Assembly (NCBI GenBank): GCA_002914805.1
Contig: JXTB01000005.1
Span: 1,566,940-1,630,939, forward strand
From: Parasponia andersonii
Taxonomy: Eukaryota; Streptophyta; Magnoliopsida; Rosales; Cannabaceae
Direction: 5' to 3'
Length of the DNA: 64,000 bases
Position numbers and translations under genes: made by a program. The notes under the pieces were generated by a model. It had not been told where the DNA came from. It saw nothing but the letters and a program-made list of their open reading frames with translations, and did not search any database. Positions 12,642-24,575 of this stretch are shown here, piece after piece; positions within the stretch are counted from its first letter, which is position 1; every line of letters begins with the position of its first letter.

Positions 12642-12672
<31 letters not shown>
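12642..12672. repeat. (TA)n microsatellite
   Basis: A TA dinucleotide run, preceded by a CT-rich stretch (12520-12620) that generates a spurious S/L/F-rich ORF. Confidence 0.85.
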
Positions 12673-12675
<3 letters not shown>

Positions 12676-15600
12676 TACAACCCTTTCAAGAAAAAAACGA
12701 TAAAAAAACAAAAAAAAAAAATTCATTGTTGCTTCAATTGATGGATAATTTGGGTTTTGTAACTTTTATATAAGGATATGCTAACTCTCTTTACGAGAAG
12801 AAAAAAGTCATTCATAATTATGTATGATCGATATAATTATAAGTATCATGGCTAATCTATACTGTGTTAATGCTCAAATCAGTTTGCTCAATATATATAA
12901 TGGAATAGTGTAGCATATATAAATTTATATATTTTTGTGACCACAATCTTCTGAATCAGCTTTAAGACGAATTGTATGTTTGAAAAAGGAGAGAGAAGAT
13001 TTTTTTTAAAAAAATTAAGCATTTAGAGAGAAGTGTAGGGGTTTTTTTAAAAAAAACAATTAATGTACTAAAAAATAATTCTATTTAAGATCTTCTTAGT
13101 AAACAAATTTACTAAAAAGAAGTGTGGAAAAAGTAAATATAAAAATAACAATAGATCCACCCTAAATTAAAGGGGAGCTCTATTTGTACCCCACACAATT
13201 ATTAATATATTTTTAAAATAAATAAAAAAGACAAGTCATAATAAGAAATCAAAAATCATGTTAAAAGCACTTTAAACATTTTAAAGCTAAAATTTTTCCC
13301 TACAAATCCATGAACTAAAATAAAATTAGTAGTTCTAATTTTTAGGATGAAAAGCTTGAATTATTGAACAAAAAACTATAAAAGAAACAAACAATAAAAT
13401 GAGAAAATAAAACACAATGTAATTGAAGAAAAATTAAAAAATAAAACAGAGCAAACTGGGTATAAAATAAAGAAATTTTTTTTCTTCTACTTTAATTTAA
13501 AATTAAAAATAGTATGAAAGAAATTAAAATTAGAGGAGATGGATTACACATAAAAATAAATTTCTAAAAAAGTAATAAGGTAGAAGATGGTTGGGAACTT
13601 TGAATGGGAACATTCCTACGAAATTGAAAGAGAAGGAAGATGAAGATGGAGTGTCCTTCTTTTCCTTCTTTTTTTCCTTTCAAAATTGTCTCTTTTAGTC
13701 ATTTTATTGATTAATGGTGTCTTATGTAAAGTTAGGGTGTATATATAATCTCCATAGATTAAAAAGGAGTAGGGTGAAGGAAAAAAATGGCAATAAAAGC
13801 ACCCTTACGGAATTCCTAAATAAATGTGCAATTCAAATTAAAGTGCATTCATGCCTCATCTGAAAATCTTTTGAGTAGTAGTAGTTAGTACATAATATTC
13901 TTATTATATGTAAATATTTTTCTAATTAGGTTTATTCCTAATAAACTGCTAGCCAAATGGGTTACGTCAAATATCCCCTGTGGGCAACCTTAATAGGATT
14001 TTTTTAAAAAAAAGAAATGTACACTACTGCATATGTTTCTATATATGGGATTGAAAATTGTAATAATCAAAAGTATAAGTAGTTTTGAAATTCTTTTCGA
14101 TTATTGTTGTTGTCACGAATAACATCGACCTAGTGGTAGAAGAAGAATTTTACAATTAAAAATTCACAATTTATTTTACAAAAGTATTAGAAAAACTTCT
14201 GTTTCTCTTATGTTTCTCAAATCTTTAGAAAAATGATAGTTTTTATGAAAAAAAAAACATATTCTTTAAAAATAGTTCACAAAATTATCTATAAAATAAG
14301 TAGCCACATTTCTATGATCACCTATTAGACGTAGATCGAAAATATTAGTTATAAAACATATCTAAATATCATCATCGTCACAAATTAGACATAATAGACC
14401 AAATCTATAAATAAAGCTTCTAGGTATTAATACAAATCCAAGATAAGTAAGATATAGGGTCTCTAATAAATAGTATAGTTACCAACTACAATAATAGAAT
14501 CCAAATCTTCTCCAAGTCACTCAGTTTTAGAGTTACCAAAGTCACATTGAGTGCTATTTAAGAGGAAGAAATAGGAGAGAGTATGTAATGCCTTGTAAGA
14601 ATTCAATTACTATTTTCAAAATCAATGTTATTTAATAAAATCTCCACGAGTAGTGTTTCTCAAAATGATTGGAAAATGGTATAAACACCACTATAAAGTA
14701 CCATTATGAGGCATAAAAATTGACTTGGATCCCTTTCTTATTTTAGATGGGTCATTATTAATACCTATTCTCCTCTGTAAAGATTTAAAATCATATACTC
14801 ATATGCTTAAAATGTAACTTAGTTGAATAAGAAATTAATGCACAAAATACACCAATGAGTTTAGAGAAATATAGAAGGAAAAGCTTGTGAAGCTTATCCC
14901 AAGTTGGAAAAATATAAAGATAAAGAGTTGTATACATAACTTTGCCAAAAGCTTAGTTATAAGATGGAGTTCTTTGTAAAATACTTCTTTGTAATAAAAT
15001 AGCAACTCTCTCATGTGAATGGAAGGTGCAAATCCTCGGACTCCAACTAGAGCCCGTGGGCAATGACTTACGTGAGAGCACATCATGTGGATATGAATGT
15101 CGGGCTTAGGCCTCTATTATATAGTGGGCTTCCTTTAGAGCTTAGTCTCACATTTTTTCAACTCAAAAATTGGATTTCAATTTCAAAAGTTCCTATTTAG
15201 GCTGCAGTTACAAATTTTTTCAACATCTAGAAACTACCATTTCAGAATTGAATGGGAGTCGTTACAAATTCATTACTGATAACTGCTTTTGTTTTTGTAA
15301 TGGTAAAAAGGAGGCTAAATTAATCTCTTTTCTTGAAACTTCTCTACTTTCTCTCAACTTTTATGTCGTATACTAGGTCTAGTTTATAGATTCTAGTGCT
15401 TTGCTTAATTCTAATTCTAGTTCTTCAAATCTTGATAGAGTTTAGCGATAGTTTTGTTTGCCAAAGTAGTTTAGGGGTATAAAGACCCCTACTATCGACC
15501 GTTGCATTCTCAGAGATGGATACCTAGTAATCTCGAGCATCCATTGAGAAGAAACAAATCTATTTTTAGGAAATTGTATGATGTACTACTCTTGGTTTAT

Positions 15601-15744
15601 TATTATAATATTTATATATAACTCATATTATACCATTGATCATATTGTTATTATAATGTTTATGACTATATTTTTGATATCCTTTGTTTGTTCTTATACA
15701 CATTATATTTACTCACTTTGCCTAATAATAACTAGAAACTAAAT

Positions 15745-15870
15745 ATAGCCCACTAGGGATAGCTCGATGGGTGGGGTGGGATGGGTATTAGGTCGGAAGT
15801 TCGATTTTTCAGAGTGCGTGAATTATTTTTCTTTCTTCATAATATGTGGAGGTCATTAGTTAAGCCCTAT
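15745..15870 (+). mobile_element. Possible tRNA-derived SINE remnant
   Basis: An A-box-like motif, tagctcgatggg (15760-15771, one mismatch to the pol III A box), is followed after 27 bases by a B-box-like motif, gttcgattt (15799-15807, last base off). No poly-A tail or target duplication was found, so this is tentative. Confidence 0.3.
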
Positions 15871-16833
15871 ATTTTTGAAAGAAAAAAACTAAAAACCAAA
15901 TGTAATTTACAAATATCAAGTTATAGTCAAAACTATTTAATTATATATAACATTAATCCATCAAGATAAGTGAGCACTTATCCTCTCATCATGACATTAT
16001 AATACCCTTTACCAAAAGTACCAAATATCCTGATATAACCTTGTGGTGTATCATTTAAACCCTACGAAAATTCCTATATCTTTCATTTAGAGGTTCAATA
16101 ACTTACTAACTATTTAAGCTATCGTGATATAAACATAATAACAAGTGTGATCTTATGGTGTATATAACATATTTTAATTTTCAAATAACTATGCAATAGT
16201 AATTTAATAAAAAATTAATTTTGAATTATTCTTGGATAAACTAAAAATTGGGTAGAATAAAGGTTGTATTTTCCCATAACTATCGTAAAGTAATCCATAT
16301 TGTCCAATGTTTCTCAACTCCAAAATTCAAATCAATTTATTTCCAAATAGACTATATTTTTCAAAGTTTAACAATATGCATAATTTAAATCAAAATATGT
16401 AAAAAAAAAAAAAACAATTAATTGAATACCTACATCATCAGGGTATTTAGAACTAGCTATCAGTGCTCGCAGTATCCCTTTATTCATTAGTTGGATGCTC
16501 AGTTAGATATTCAAACTCCTGTTTGCTCATTTTGGATAGTGTCTTTTCCAACGAAATCTCAAATACAAAACTTCACCACAACATCCAAAACATCAAATTT
16601 AGTTGCTAGAGGTATATAACTTATCTAATCTAATTCGGATTGAAACTAAAGCCCTAGCATGCAAATCGAAGTGAATCTTAAGCATCACTAAGCAGCTTAA
16701 ATTCATAGTAAAATTTTACGTCTATATTGTACGCTATTAGACTTTATTCGATGAGAACATTCCAAAAATAATAATGAAACTTCCATTGAACAACTTAATT
16801 GAAAAATCAATACACAAAGCAATAACTTTAAGT

Positions 16834-16887
16834 ATGACAAACAACTATTTTCTTACCAGAATGACAAACAACTATTTTCTTACCAGA
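16834..16887. repeat. 27-bp perfect tandem duplication
   Basis: The unit beginning atgacaaacaactatt occurs at 16834-16860 and 16861-16887 without a mismatch. Confidence 0.9.
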
Positions 16888-17648
16888 AGATATCTAAGTC
16901 TAGCCAAAGGACCTATGAGCTCAAAGATAACCTAAGGAATCACCACTTGTCGATGGTGAAGCTAGGTATTCCCATAAAAAAAAAAAAAAAAAGGAAGGGG
17001 AGCTCATTAGAGGCTTTATACTCTCTACCTTTGATTTGCATCTACATGGTGACATAGGTAACATAGACCAACGGTATAAGGTCATCAGGAAATGGGCTAG
17101 CACGTGTGCCAGTCGAAGCTCTAGATACTTGTCACATGCTGGTTTGTGGTTTTAATTTTCCAAACTTTAATTTCATTCGTTGCACTCTAACTTCCTTTTT
17201 AAAATGATACTAAAATTTAATACTTGGCACCAAAAACTTTCACCAGTCTAAATTGAAACTTAAATTCATTTTTAGCCATTCTCAGTTTAATTTTGAAAAT
17301 GATGAGTTTACAACAATACCTGTAATTAAAATTTGGATTTTTACAATTTGCATATCTATTAATCACTATTTCATTTTACTATTTTGATTTGGATTTCATT
17401 TGACTATTTTGATTTGGATTTCTATTCCAATGTGATTATGCAAAATTTTTGGGAGATAGTAATTCTAATAAGACTAGATTATGGAATGAACAAAGAGTTA
17501 CATATTCTTATGGAGTGCCTAACAATCTAACATACACTATTATAATAAAATGCCACATCCTTGGTTCAAGGATGACAATACATAATTATTTTCTAAGGAG
17601 TGCTAAATACATACTCTTTGCTCACTCTTCAACATGTGATCTCTACTA

Positions 17649-17770
17649 AAATATGTCACATTTTAATAATATTACAAGGTATAGTGTAATTCATCTGTCA
17701 AGTATTGAGAAATATGTCACAATTTAATAATATTACAAGGTATAGTGTAATTCATCTGTCAAGTATTGAG
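17649..17770. repeat. 61-bp tandem duplication
   Basis: Two copies (17649-17709 and 17710-17770) of a unit starting aaatatgtcaca differ by one base that I could see, so the duplication looks young. Confidence 0.9.
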
Positions 17771-17978
17771 ATAAGAGAGTGAAAAAAATAATGAATTTAG
17801 CATAGCCCTTATTTTGTATGGTAACAATGAAAAAAAAACAGTACTTAGACTACTCTAATTTTCACTCTCTATTCTTACTACTTGAGATATGGATGATACT
17901 AAAAACTCACACTATAATTATATCATAAAACATGATAGAGTCACACATTTCAATTAATAAAAATGTAGATTAGAAAAC

Positions 17979-18050
17979 ACTACAACAAAGGTCCCATATT
18001 GTGACAATATCTATTGCTACAACAAGATGCCATCTATTAGCTATTGTTAG
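17979..18050 (+). mobile_element. CACTA-type terminus
   Basis: The sequence cactacaacaaaggtccc matches the usual plant CACTA terminal inverted repeat start (CACTACAA). It is followed by repeated tgctacaa-like and ttgtgacaat-like motifs. The Tat element begins less than 150 bp downstream, so the CACTA element may have been split by it. Copies of a tatagcaatg motif at 29180-29225 could belong to the other end, but no clean inverted terminus is seen there. Confidence 0.4.
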
Positions 18051-18099
18051 CCCAAGACTGACAATCGAAGAGGGAGGTGAATTAGGTTTTAAAATATTT

Positions 18100-18134
18100 T
18101 AACAAACTTTTCAAGTTTTTAAACCTCTGTCAAC
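18100..18134 (+). repeat. 5' LTR remnant of Tat element
   Basis: The stretch ends acctctgtcaaca, matching acctccgtcaaca at the end of the 3' LTR (28434), with looser similarity for some bases upstream. A primer-binding-like sequence, tagtgctagaaggaggg, follows from about 18137. The rest of the 5' LTR is missing or replaced. Confidence 0.5.
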
Positions 18135-18194
18135 AATTAGTGCTAGAAGGAGGGCTATTTCAGCAAAAAGTTTATCAATTTCGCTTCTTCAACA

Positions 18195-20120
18195 ATGGCA
18201 AACACTAGAAACACTACTAGAAACGCTGGAACTAGCCAAAGCCAACCCCAAAGTACTACTGCTGCACAGGTCGATCCTACTCAGGATCAGTCTGTCATGA
18301 CCGCACCAGAAAATATTGCCTAGAGACAAGATTGCATGGAGGCTACACTAGTGAACCTTCAGCAAATCACTAATTAGATTAATGATTCTCTACGACGACT
18401 TGCTGAGGGATAGATGGTGACTCCACCACAGCACGAACATCCCAAAGATTGTCCTGCTCAACTACCTGAGAGAGGAATTCAGATCTAAGAGACAGGGAAC
18501 CGTGACCAGCACAGAGCCCAGCAAGAGTGTCATAAAGATCGCACCTCCAAGGGAAAAGGCAGGGCCTCAGGAATCTGGTACTGAGAGTTGGAGCACTGAT
18601 CGTGATTATAGACAATCTTCTCAGAGAGCAACCGCCAATCATGATTGTCTAAGCTACGAGCAAAAACGTCAATCGAGAAGCATCTTTGAAAGGATTAGTA
18701 GGGAGTTGAGATAGAATCCTGCAAACCTGAGATAACACCTAGAACAGCGACGTAGTCATGAGCGATCCACATTGTATCATAACGACCGAAGTCGATATCG
18801 TCACACTATTACATTGGAATCTTCATAAAAGTCACAGCAGACCCTGCCTGACCAACCTGCCTTATATCGTGATAACAACCAAAGGCCACCCTTGCCACTA
18901 GTAAGAGATAATACTCTTCCTCCAAATGTTGATGTTCATAACTTGAGGATTACATTAGATGCACTTGCTGGCTAGGACGATGAGCTCACTGATGGGTATC
19001 GTCAATCGTCACTCAACGAGAAAGTTCGAGATGCTGCTTTACCTGTTAGATTCAAACTTCCCACCATAAACATTTTTTTATGGGAAAACTGATCCACGGG
19101 ATCATATGGATCACTTCAGCGACCTGATGGAACTCCATCATGTCGATGATCTTGCACGTTACAGATATTTTGCTGTAACCCTCACAAGAGCATTGAAGAA
19201 GTGGTTCTGAGGACTTAAGTCTGGTTTAATCTCGTCCTAGCAATAACTTCAGATTGCATTCTTGAGGCAATTCTAGGTTTCCAAGAATTCTATTATTCCA
19301 CTTGTCAGTCTGTCTGCTATTTGGCAAGGTCCAGAGGAAACTCTACGATCTTACCTCAACTGTTTTACCTTAGAGTTGGAAAAGGTCAACAACCCATCAG
19401 AAGGGGGAGTTTTAACTCTAATGATGGCCGGGGTGTGACCAGAGACTAAACTCTGGGAAGAGTTACTTGAGCGAGAATGCAGAACCCTTGAAGACTTCTA
19501 TCGAAGAGTTAGTTGGCATCTGAGGGTGGAATCTTCATGCAAAAAATTTCATAAGATAAAGAAGGAATGAGAAAAAGATGCTGCTAAAGATGCGATCACG
19601 ACCAACAATAATAATAACAAGAAGTCAAACAAAAAGAATAACGAAAAATCAACTGAGAAACAACCCAAGCAGAAAAAACAGGAGATTCTAAGAGCTTCCA
19701 CGAGATTCAACAACTATACTGAACACCCATAGATCATATCTATGCGGTTATAAATCAGTAAGAGCGATATCATCAACCGGAACTAATAAAACGGGATAGA
19801 ACGAGATGTGATCCCAACAAGTTCTGCTGGTATCACAATGACATTATACATGATACCAATAACTGCTATACATTGAAGGATGAAATCGAAAGATTAATTA
19901 AAGAAAGGTGGCTACGGCTATACACCAGGCAAAACAATGAAAGGCGAGAGAAAACCAATAGTGACCTCCAAAAATTTAACACGAAGTGCGAACTATTTTT
20001 GGAGGACTGCATATTGGTGGAGATTTGAAGAGGGCGCAAGATAGGAATACACGAGAAGCTCGAAATCAGCCGTTAACCAATGTCATGCACCTTGAGCAAT
20101 GACCACAAAAGCTTCAACGG
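18195..20120 (+). pseudogene. Tat element gag remnant
   Basis: A gag-like reading begins at ATG 18195 (MANTRNTT) and breaks by stops within 50 codons (TAG near 18322). Coding-like segments continue in shifting frames. The conserved gag core reads about 19240-19540 with the landmarks PEETLRSYLNCF and LEDFYRRV, interrupted by at least two stops. A nucleocapsid-like C/H segment (KFCWYH..HDTNNCYTLKDEI) lies at about 19820-19900. Gag would form the virus-like particle of the element. This copy is nonfunctional. Confidence 0.65.
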
Positions 20121-20129
20121 GTATCGGAT

Positions 20130-20657
20130 ATGGATATTATCTTCACGGAACAAGATACGAGGGAGGTCCATTACCCACATAATGATGCATTGGTCATAAA
20201 GATCAACTGTGGAAGCACGCAGTTATGGCGAGTATTAGTCGATAATGGAAATGTTGTCGACATCCTATACTATGACACCTTTAAGAAGATGAGGTTGAGT
20301 GAAAGCGACCTAAAGTCCGTTGTCACTCTACTTTACGGATTTACTGGTAGCAGCATAATGCTTAGAGGTATGATTGAGTTAATGGTCAACGTTGGAACTT
20401 ATCTTAGGGTTTCAACAGTAATGACCCAATTCTTGGTTGTAGATTGCCCCTCTGCATTCAATGTTGTACTAGGAAGATCAATATTGAGGGAACTTCGAGC
20501 AGTCACTTCAATCTACCACTTCGCTATAAAGTTCCCGACTCAAAATGGAGTAGGTGAAGTGTTAGGCAACCAATATGATACGCAGACTTGTTATAATAAT
20601 TCTTTAAAGCTTGCAACAAAAGATATGGCACCTCACATAATGATGGTCCAGCTATAA
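20130..20657 (+). pseudogene. Tat element aspartic protease domain
   Basis: A 175-codon open stretch. Its retropepsin motif LVDNGNVVDIL fits the Tat form LVDNGSSADIL, with the catalytic D kept. The landmarks FLVVDCPSAFN, LGRSIL and KFPTQNGVGEV follow the usual order, ending with an NNSLKL stretch that precedes the RT linker. The enzyme would cut the Gag-Pol precursor. The stretch itself is open, but the polyprotein is closed by a TAA right after it. Confidence 0.75.
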
Positions 20658-20939
20658 GGCAAAACGTCAAGTGAAGCGTCAATCGAAGACCTCAACCCTC
20701 AAGAAATTAATGGAGAGGTCAAGACTGGACCTATTGAAGACTTGGAAGATTTGTCAATTGATAGGTCTTCGAAGTTTCTAAAAACCGGAGCAAAGCTTCA
20801 AGAACCCATGTAAGCTTCATTGGTTGCTTTTCTGAAATCAAACTTAGATATCTTCGCATGGTGACATTCAAAGATGGTGGGGATCGATCCGAATATCATA
20901 TGTCATTGCCTTAACATAGATACAACAAAGAAGCCTGTA

Positions 20940-22030
20940 TGACAGAAGAGAAGAACCATGAATCCAGAATGCTATGCTGCATTGAAAGAAGAGGTAGAGA
21001 AGTTGCTCGAAATTGGATTTTTTAGGGATTCTTTTTACCTGAATTGGCTTGCAAACCCAGTTTTGGTAAAGAAACCCAACGGGAAGTGGAGAACTTGCAT
21101 CTATTTCACCGACCTTAAACAAAGCATGCCCGAAGGATATTTTTTCCCTTCCAAGAATCAACTAGCTTGTAGATACGACGTCGGGGTATGAACTCTTAAT
21201 CTTTATGGATGCGTATTCTGGATACAATCAAATCCCCATATATAAGTTAGATGAGGAGAATACCTCATTCATCATTGATCGAGGATTGTACTATTACAAG
21301 AAGATGCCCTTTAGACTCATCAACGCAGGAGCGACTTATCAGCATCTTGTCAATACGATGTTTGCAAAACAAATTGGCAAGACAATGGAGGTATATATTG
21401 ATGACATGTTGGTAAAGTCAAAGAAAGCTGAAGATCATGTCAAGCACCTTGATGAGATGTTCAAAATTCTTCAGAAATATCAGATGAAGTTGAACCCCTA
21501 GAAGTGCGCATTCAGAATAAGATCTAGAAAATTCTTGGGGTTCATGGTCAATCAACAAGGCATCGAAGCTAACCCTCAGAAGATACAAGTACTAATTGAC
21601 ATGCAATCCTCTTGCAAACCCAAAGATGTGCAGAGCCTGATAGAAAGAGTGGCTAAACTGAGTCGATTTGTATCCAGGTCAACTGATAAATGCCAACCAT
21701 TCTTCGAAGTATTGAAGGGTTTGAAGAATTTTCCAAGAATTAAAAAATAACTTAGGTTCTCCTCCACTCTTGTCGAAGCCAAACCTGGGGGAAGATATAT
21801 ACTTGTATCTTGCTGTTTCCAAATATGCGATAAGTGCTGCATTACTTCGAGAAGAAGAAAATATACAGCGACCTGTATATTACGTAAGTAAAAGATTACT
21901 TGATGTTGAAACAAGATATCCAGAAATGGAGAAGTTGGTATTATCACTCATCGTCGCATCCAGGAAACTTCGACCTTATTTTCATGCGCACTCCATCAAA
22001 GTTTTCATGAATTTTCCATTAAAATAGGTT
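20940..22030 (+). pseudogene. Tat element reverse transcriptase and RNase H
   Basis: The reverse transcriptase is spread over three open stretches with stops near 21190, 21501 and 21750. Visible landmarks are LVKKPNGKWRTCIYFTDLK, MDAYSGYNQI, the palm motif YIDDMLVKS (intact), FLGFMVNQQGIEANP and the connection around AKLSRFVSRS. A gypsy RNase H follows (LLREEENIQRPVYYVSKRL, then ETRYPEMEK), closed by TAG near 22027. The domain order and motifs are those of Ty3/gypsy pol. The interruptions make it nonfunctional. Confidence 0.8.
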
Positions 22031-22149
22031 CTGCAAAAACCTGAAACTTCAGGATGACTACTTAAGTGGGCCGTTGATTTGAGTTAACTTGACATCAATT
22101 TTTGATCTCGCACTGTGAATAAAGGTCAAGCTTTCACAGATTTTATTGC

Positions 22150-22625
22150 AGAGTTCACGTATGATTGAAATCTTCCCACAAAAGTGATTGAAACACCTGC
22201 TATAGATTTATCAAGATTATGGAAACTTTATGTCGATGGATCGTCAAATGAGAATGGAGCCAGTGTGGGCTTAGTGCTAATCAGTCCTGAAGGGCATAAG
22301 ATTCATTGTGCACTTCGCTTCGAATTTCCAGCGTCGAATAATGAGGAAGAATATGAAGCATTGATAGCTGGGCTAAAGCTCGCGAAAGAAATTAAGGTCG
22401 AGATGATTAAGGTATACAGTGATTCCCAGTTGGTCGTTTGTTAAGTAATCATCGATTATCAATCAAGAGGAGGAAGAATGATGACCTACTTATAGGAGGT
22501 ACAATGACTGTTCTCGACATTTACTGCTTATAGCATTCAACTTCTTCCTCGCATTAAGAATACTAGGGCAGATGCTCTAGCTAAGCTCACCTCAACAAAA
22601 GATGCAGAATTATTAAAGATGTGAA
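22150..22625 (+). pseudogene. Second, archaeal-type RNase H of Tat element
   Basis: The stretch reads YVDGSSNENGASVG, then EEEYEALIAGL, then YSDSQLVV. The three acidic positions (D, E, D) of an RNase H fold are in place. A TAA at about 22442 and later stops interrupt it, and a tail reading NTRADALAKL is still recognisable near 22560. A second RNase H between the first one and integrase is the defining trait of Tat elements. Confidence 0.75.
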
Positions 22626-22649
22626 ACCAAGTATCGAAGTAGAGCCCTA

Positions 22650-23880
22650 AGTGACCATGCCTGTTGACAAAAAATCATCGTGGATGGATCCAATAATAAA
22701 GTATCTACAAAATGGCAATCTTCTCGAAAACAAAAACAATGCAAAGCGACTTCAGATGAAGGCAGCTCGCTATATCATCTATGATGGGAAACTTTATCGA
22801 AGAAGTTTTAGCTCGCCGTTATTATTATGTGTTGATGAAGAAAAAGCACANAAAAGCACACTACATTATGAGGGAAATTCATGAAGGAATATGCAGAAAT
22901 CACTCAGGAGGGCAAGCACTTGTGAACAAGGTTCTCAGACAAGGGTAACTATGAAGAAGGATACAATGGAATTTGCCAGGAGGTGTGACAAATGTCAATG
23001 ATTTGCAACTGTTCTTAGAATGCCACATGTTCCTCTAACTCCAATGACTAGTCCATGGCCATTTGCAGTATAGGGAATTGATATTATCGGAATGCTTTCA
23101 TTGCTGCGAGGTGGATTAAAGTATGCAGTGGTTGCAGTCGATTATTTCATCAAGTGGACAGAAGTTGAAGCCTTGAGTACTATTTCCGCAAAGAAGATGA
23201 TAGATTTTATTTACAAATCTATAATCTGCCATTATGGTATACCACATACTATAATTTCTGATAATCGGAAATAATTTGACTGCGATGAATTCCGTAACTT
23301 CTGCGACAACTTAGGCATCAAGAAGAGCTTCTCTGCTATTGTTCATCCACAAGCCAATGGACAGATCGAAGCTATAAACAAAATACTTATACGAAACCTA
23401 AAGACAAAGTTAGAAGAGCACAAAGGAGCTTGGCTAGAAATGCTTCCTGAAGTTCTACTGGAGAGAATCAATTCTCTTTAGCTTATGGATATGAAGCAAT
23501 GGTGCCAGTAGAAATTGGTGCGAGCTCTTGACGACGATCTGCTTATGAGCAAGATCAGAATAATGCACTGATGAGGATTGAGCTCGATCTTTGGGAAGAA
23601 AGGCGCGAGCAGTCTTAACTACAGATCGCATCATATCAACATCGCACTACTCGATATTATAATTCTAAAATCAAAAGCAGGGAATTTGAAGTTGGTGATC
23701 TTGTTCTTCGACAAGTTCTATCTAATAATAAAGAGCACGGCGCTGGTGTATTTGGATCTTTTTGGGAAGGACCATATGTTATTGATGCCGTCATTCGACC
23801 TAGGATATACAAGCTAGCTCACACTGGCGGACAAAAGATCGAGCATGCTTGGAATGCAGAATAACTTTGTTGCTATTATC
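22650..23880 (+). pseudogene. Tat element integrase
   Basis: The N-terminal zinc-binding part (H..H..C-x2-C, with CDKCQ near 22990) is broken by stops. The catalytic core keeps all three acidic residues: D in GIDIIGML (about 23080), D in IISDNRK (about 23265) and E in NGQIEAINK (about 23360). Stops and frameshifts follow in the C-terminal part, which fades near 23880. A single N at 22851, flanked by two copies of aaaagcaca, marks an unresolved base. Confidence 0.75.
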
Positions 23881-24575
23881 AGTAAATCTTTATATATATC
23901 TTCATATATTTTCAATGACCTGGGGGGGCATCTTGTCATTCGTCATCATTCATCAATAAAGATGTCATTTCTTTGATTTTTACTTCGATTTTATTATCAA
24001 GTATTCCTTTATATTTGGTTCATCTTTTATAATTTTATGGCAGTCTTCGAACACTATAAAACTCTGGGGGAAGTGGGATCTGAATGTTATCTTCTACTTG
24101 CTTCCTAAGGGACTATGCAAATGTTCATTTAGAGGGGTTGGAATTTTAGATCGCCGAATTTCTAAAATTTCTCAAAATTTTAGGATTTTCTCCTCGCTCC
24201 ATGCCATAGCATGTCGTATTACGCAATTTTCCACCTCGAATAACAAAGTAACTAAGCAAAATATTCATTATTCAATGTGATATATTGCTATATTCTATTT
24301 TGCCATGGAACATCTGAAAAATAGTATTGAGTTTGCTTCACTCATACTTGTTATTTTCTTAAGTGACTTAGCCTATTCTAACACTTAAAACTTGTTTTAA
24401 GTTAGTTAAATTCGAATCGTAATAATGATTGGCTACTTGGTTAAATTATACATTTTTATATTACAATGCAATATGTTTTAATTGTTTTGTAGGAATTTCA
24501 TAAATTAAAGCTCGCACACGCATGCAAGCAAAATATTACAAAGCAAATAGGACCAGCCCGCATTTGTCTTTAACT
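23881..24575. other. Spacer between pol and antisense ORF of Tat element
   Basis: Non-coding. It contains a G-rich tract (23930-23937) resembling an internal polypurine tract, and a CTCTGGGGGAAG motif near 24061. Confidence 0.5.

Larger units (their letters stand above)
7306..17960. other. AT-rich intergenic DNA, no gene supported
   Basis: More than 10 kb without a convincing coding exon, RNA gene or intact transposon. ORFs are short and low in complexity (poly-K/N or poly-F/L/S). Local features are listed separately: microsatellites, two small tandem duplications and a possible SINE. The stretch at 10560-10810 is less AT-rich and could be old LTR debris, but I found no borders. Confidence 0.6.

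Noticed and set aside
12035..12773. F/L/S-rich ORFs on both strands
   Set aside because: They are translations of CT-rich and (TA)n low-complexity sequence.
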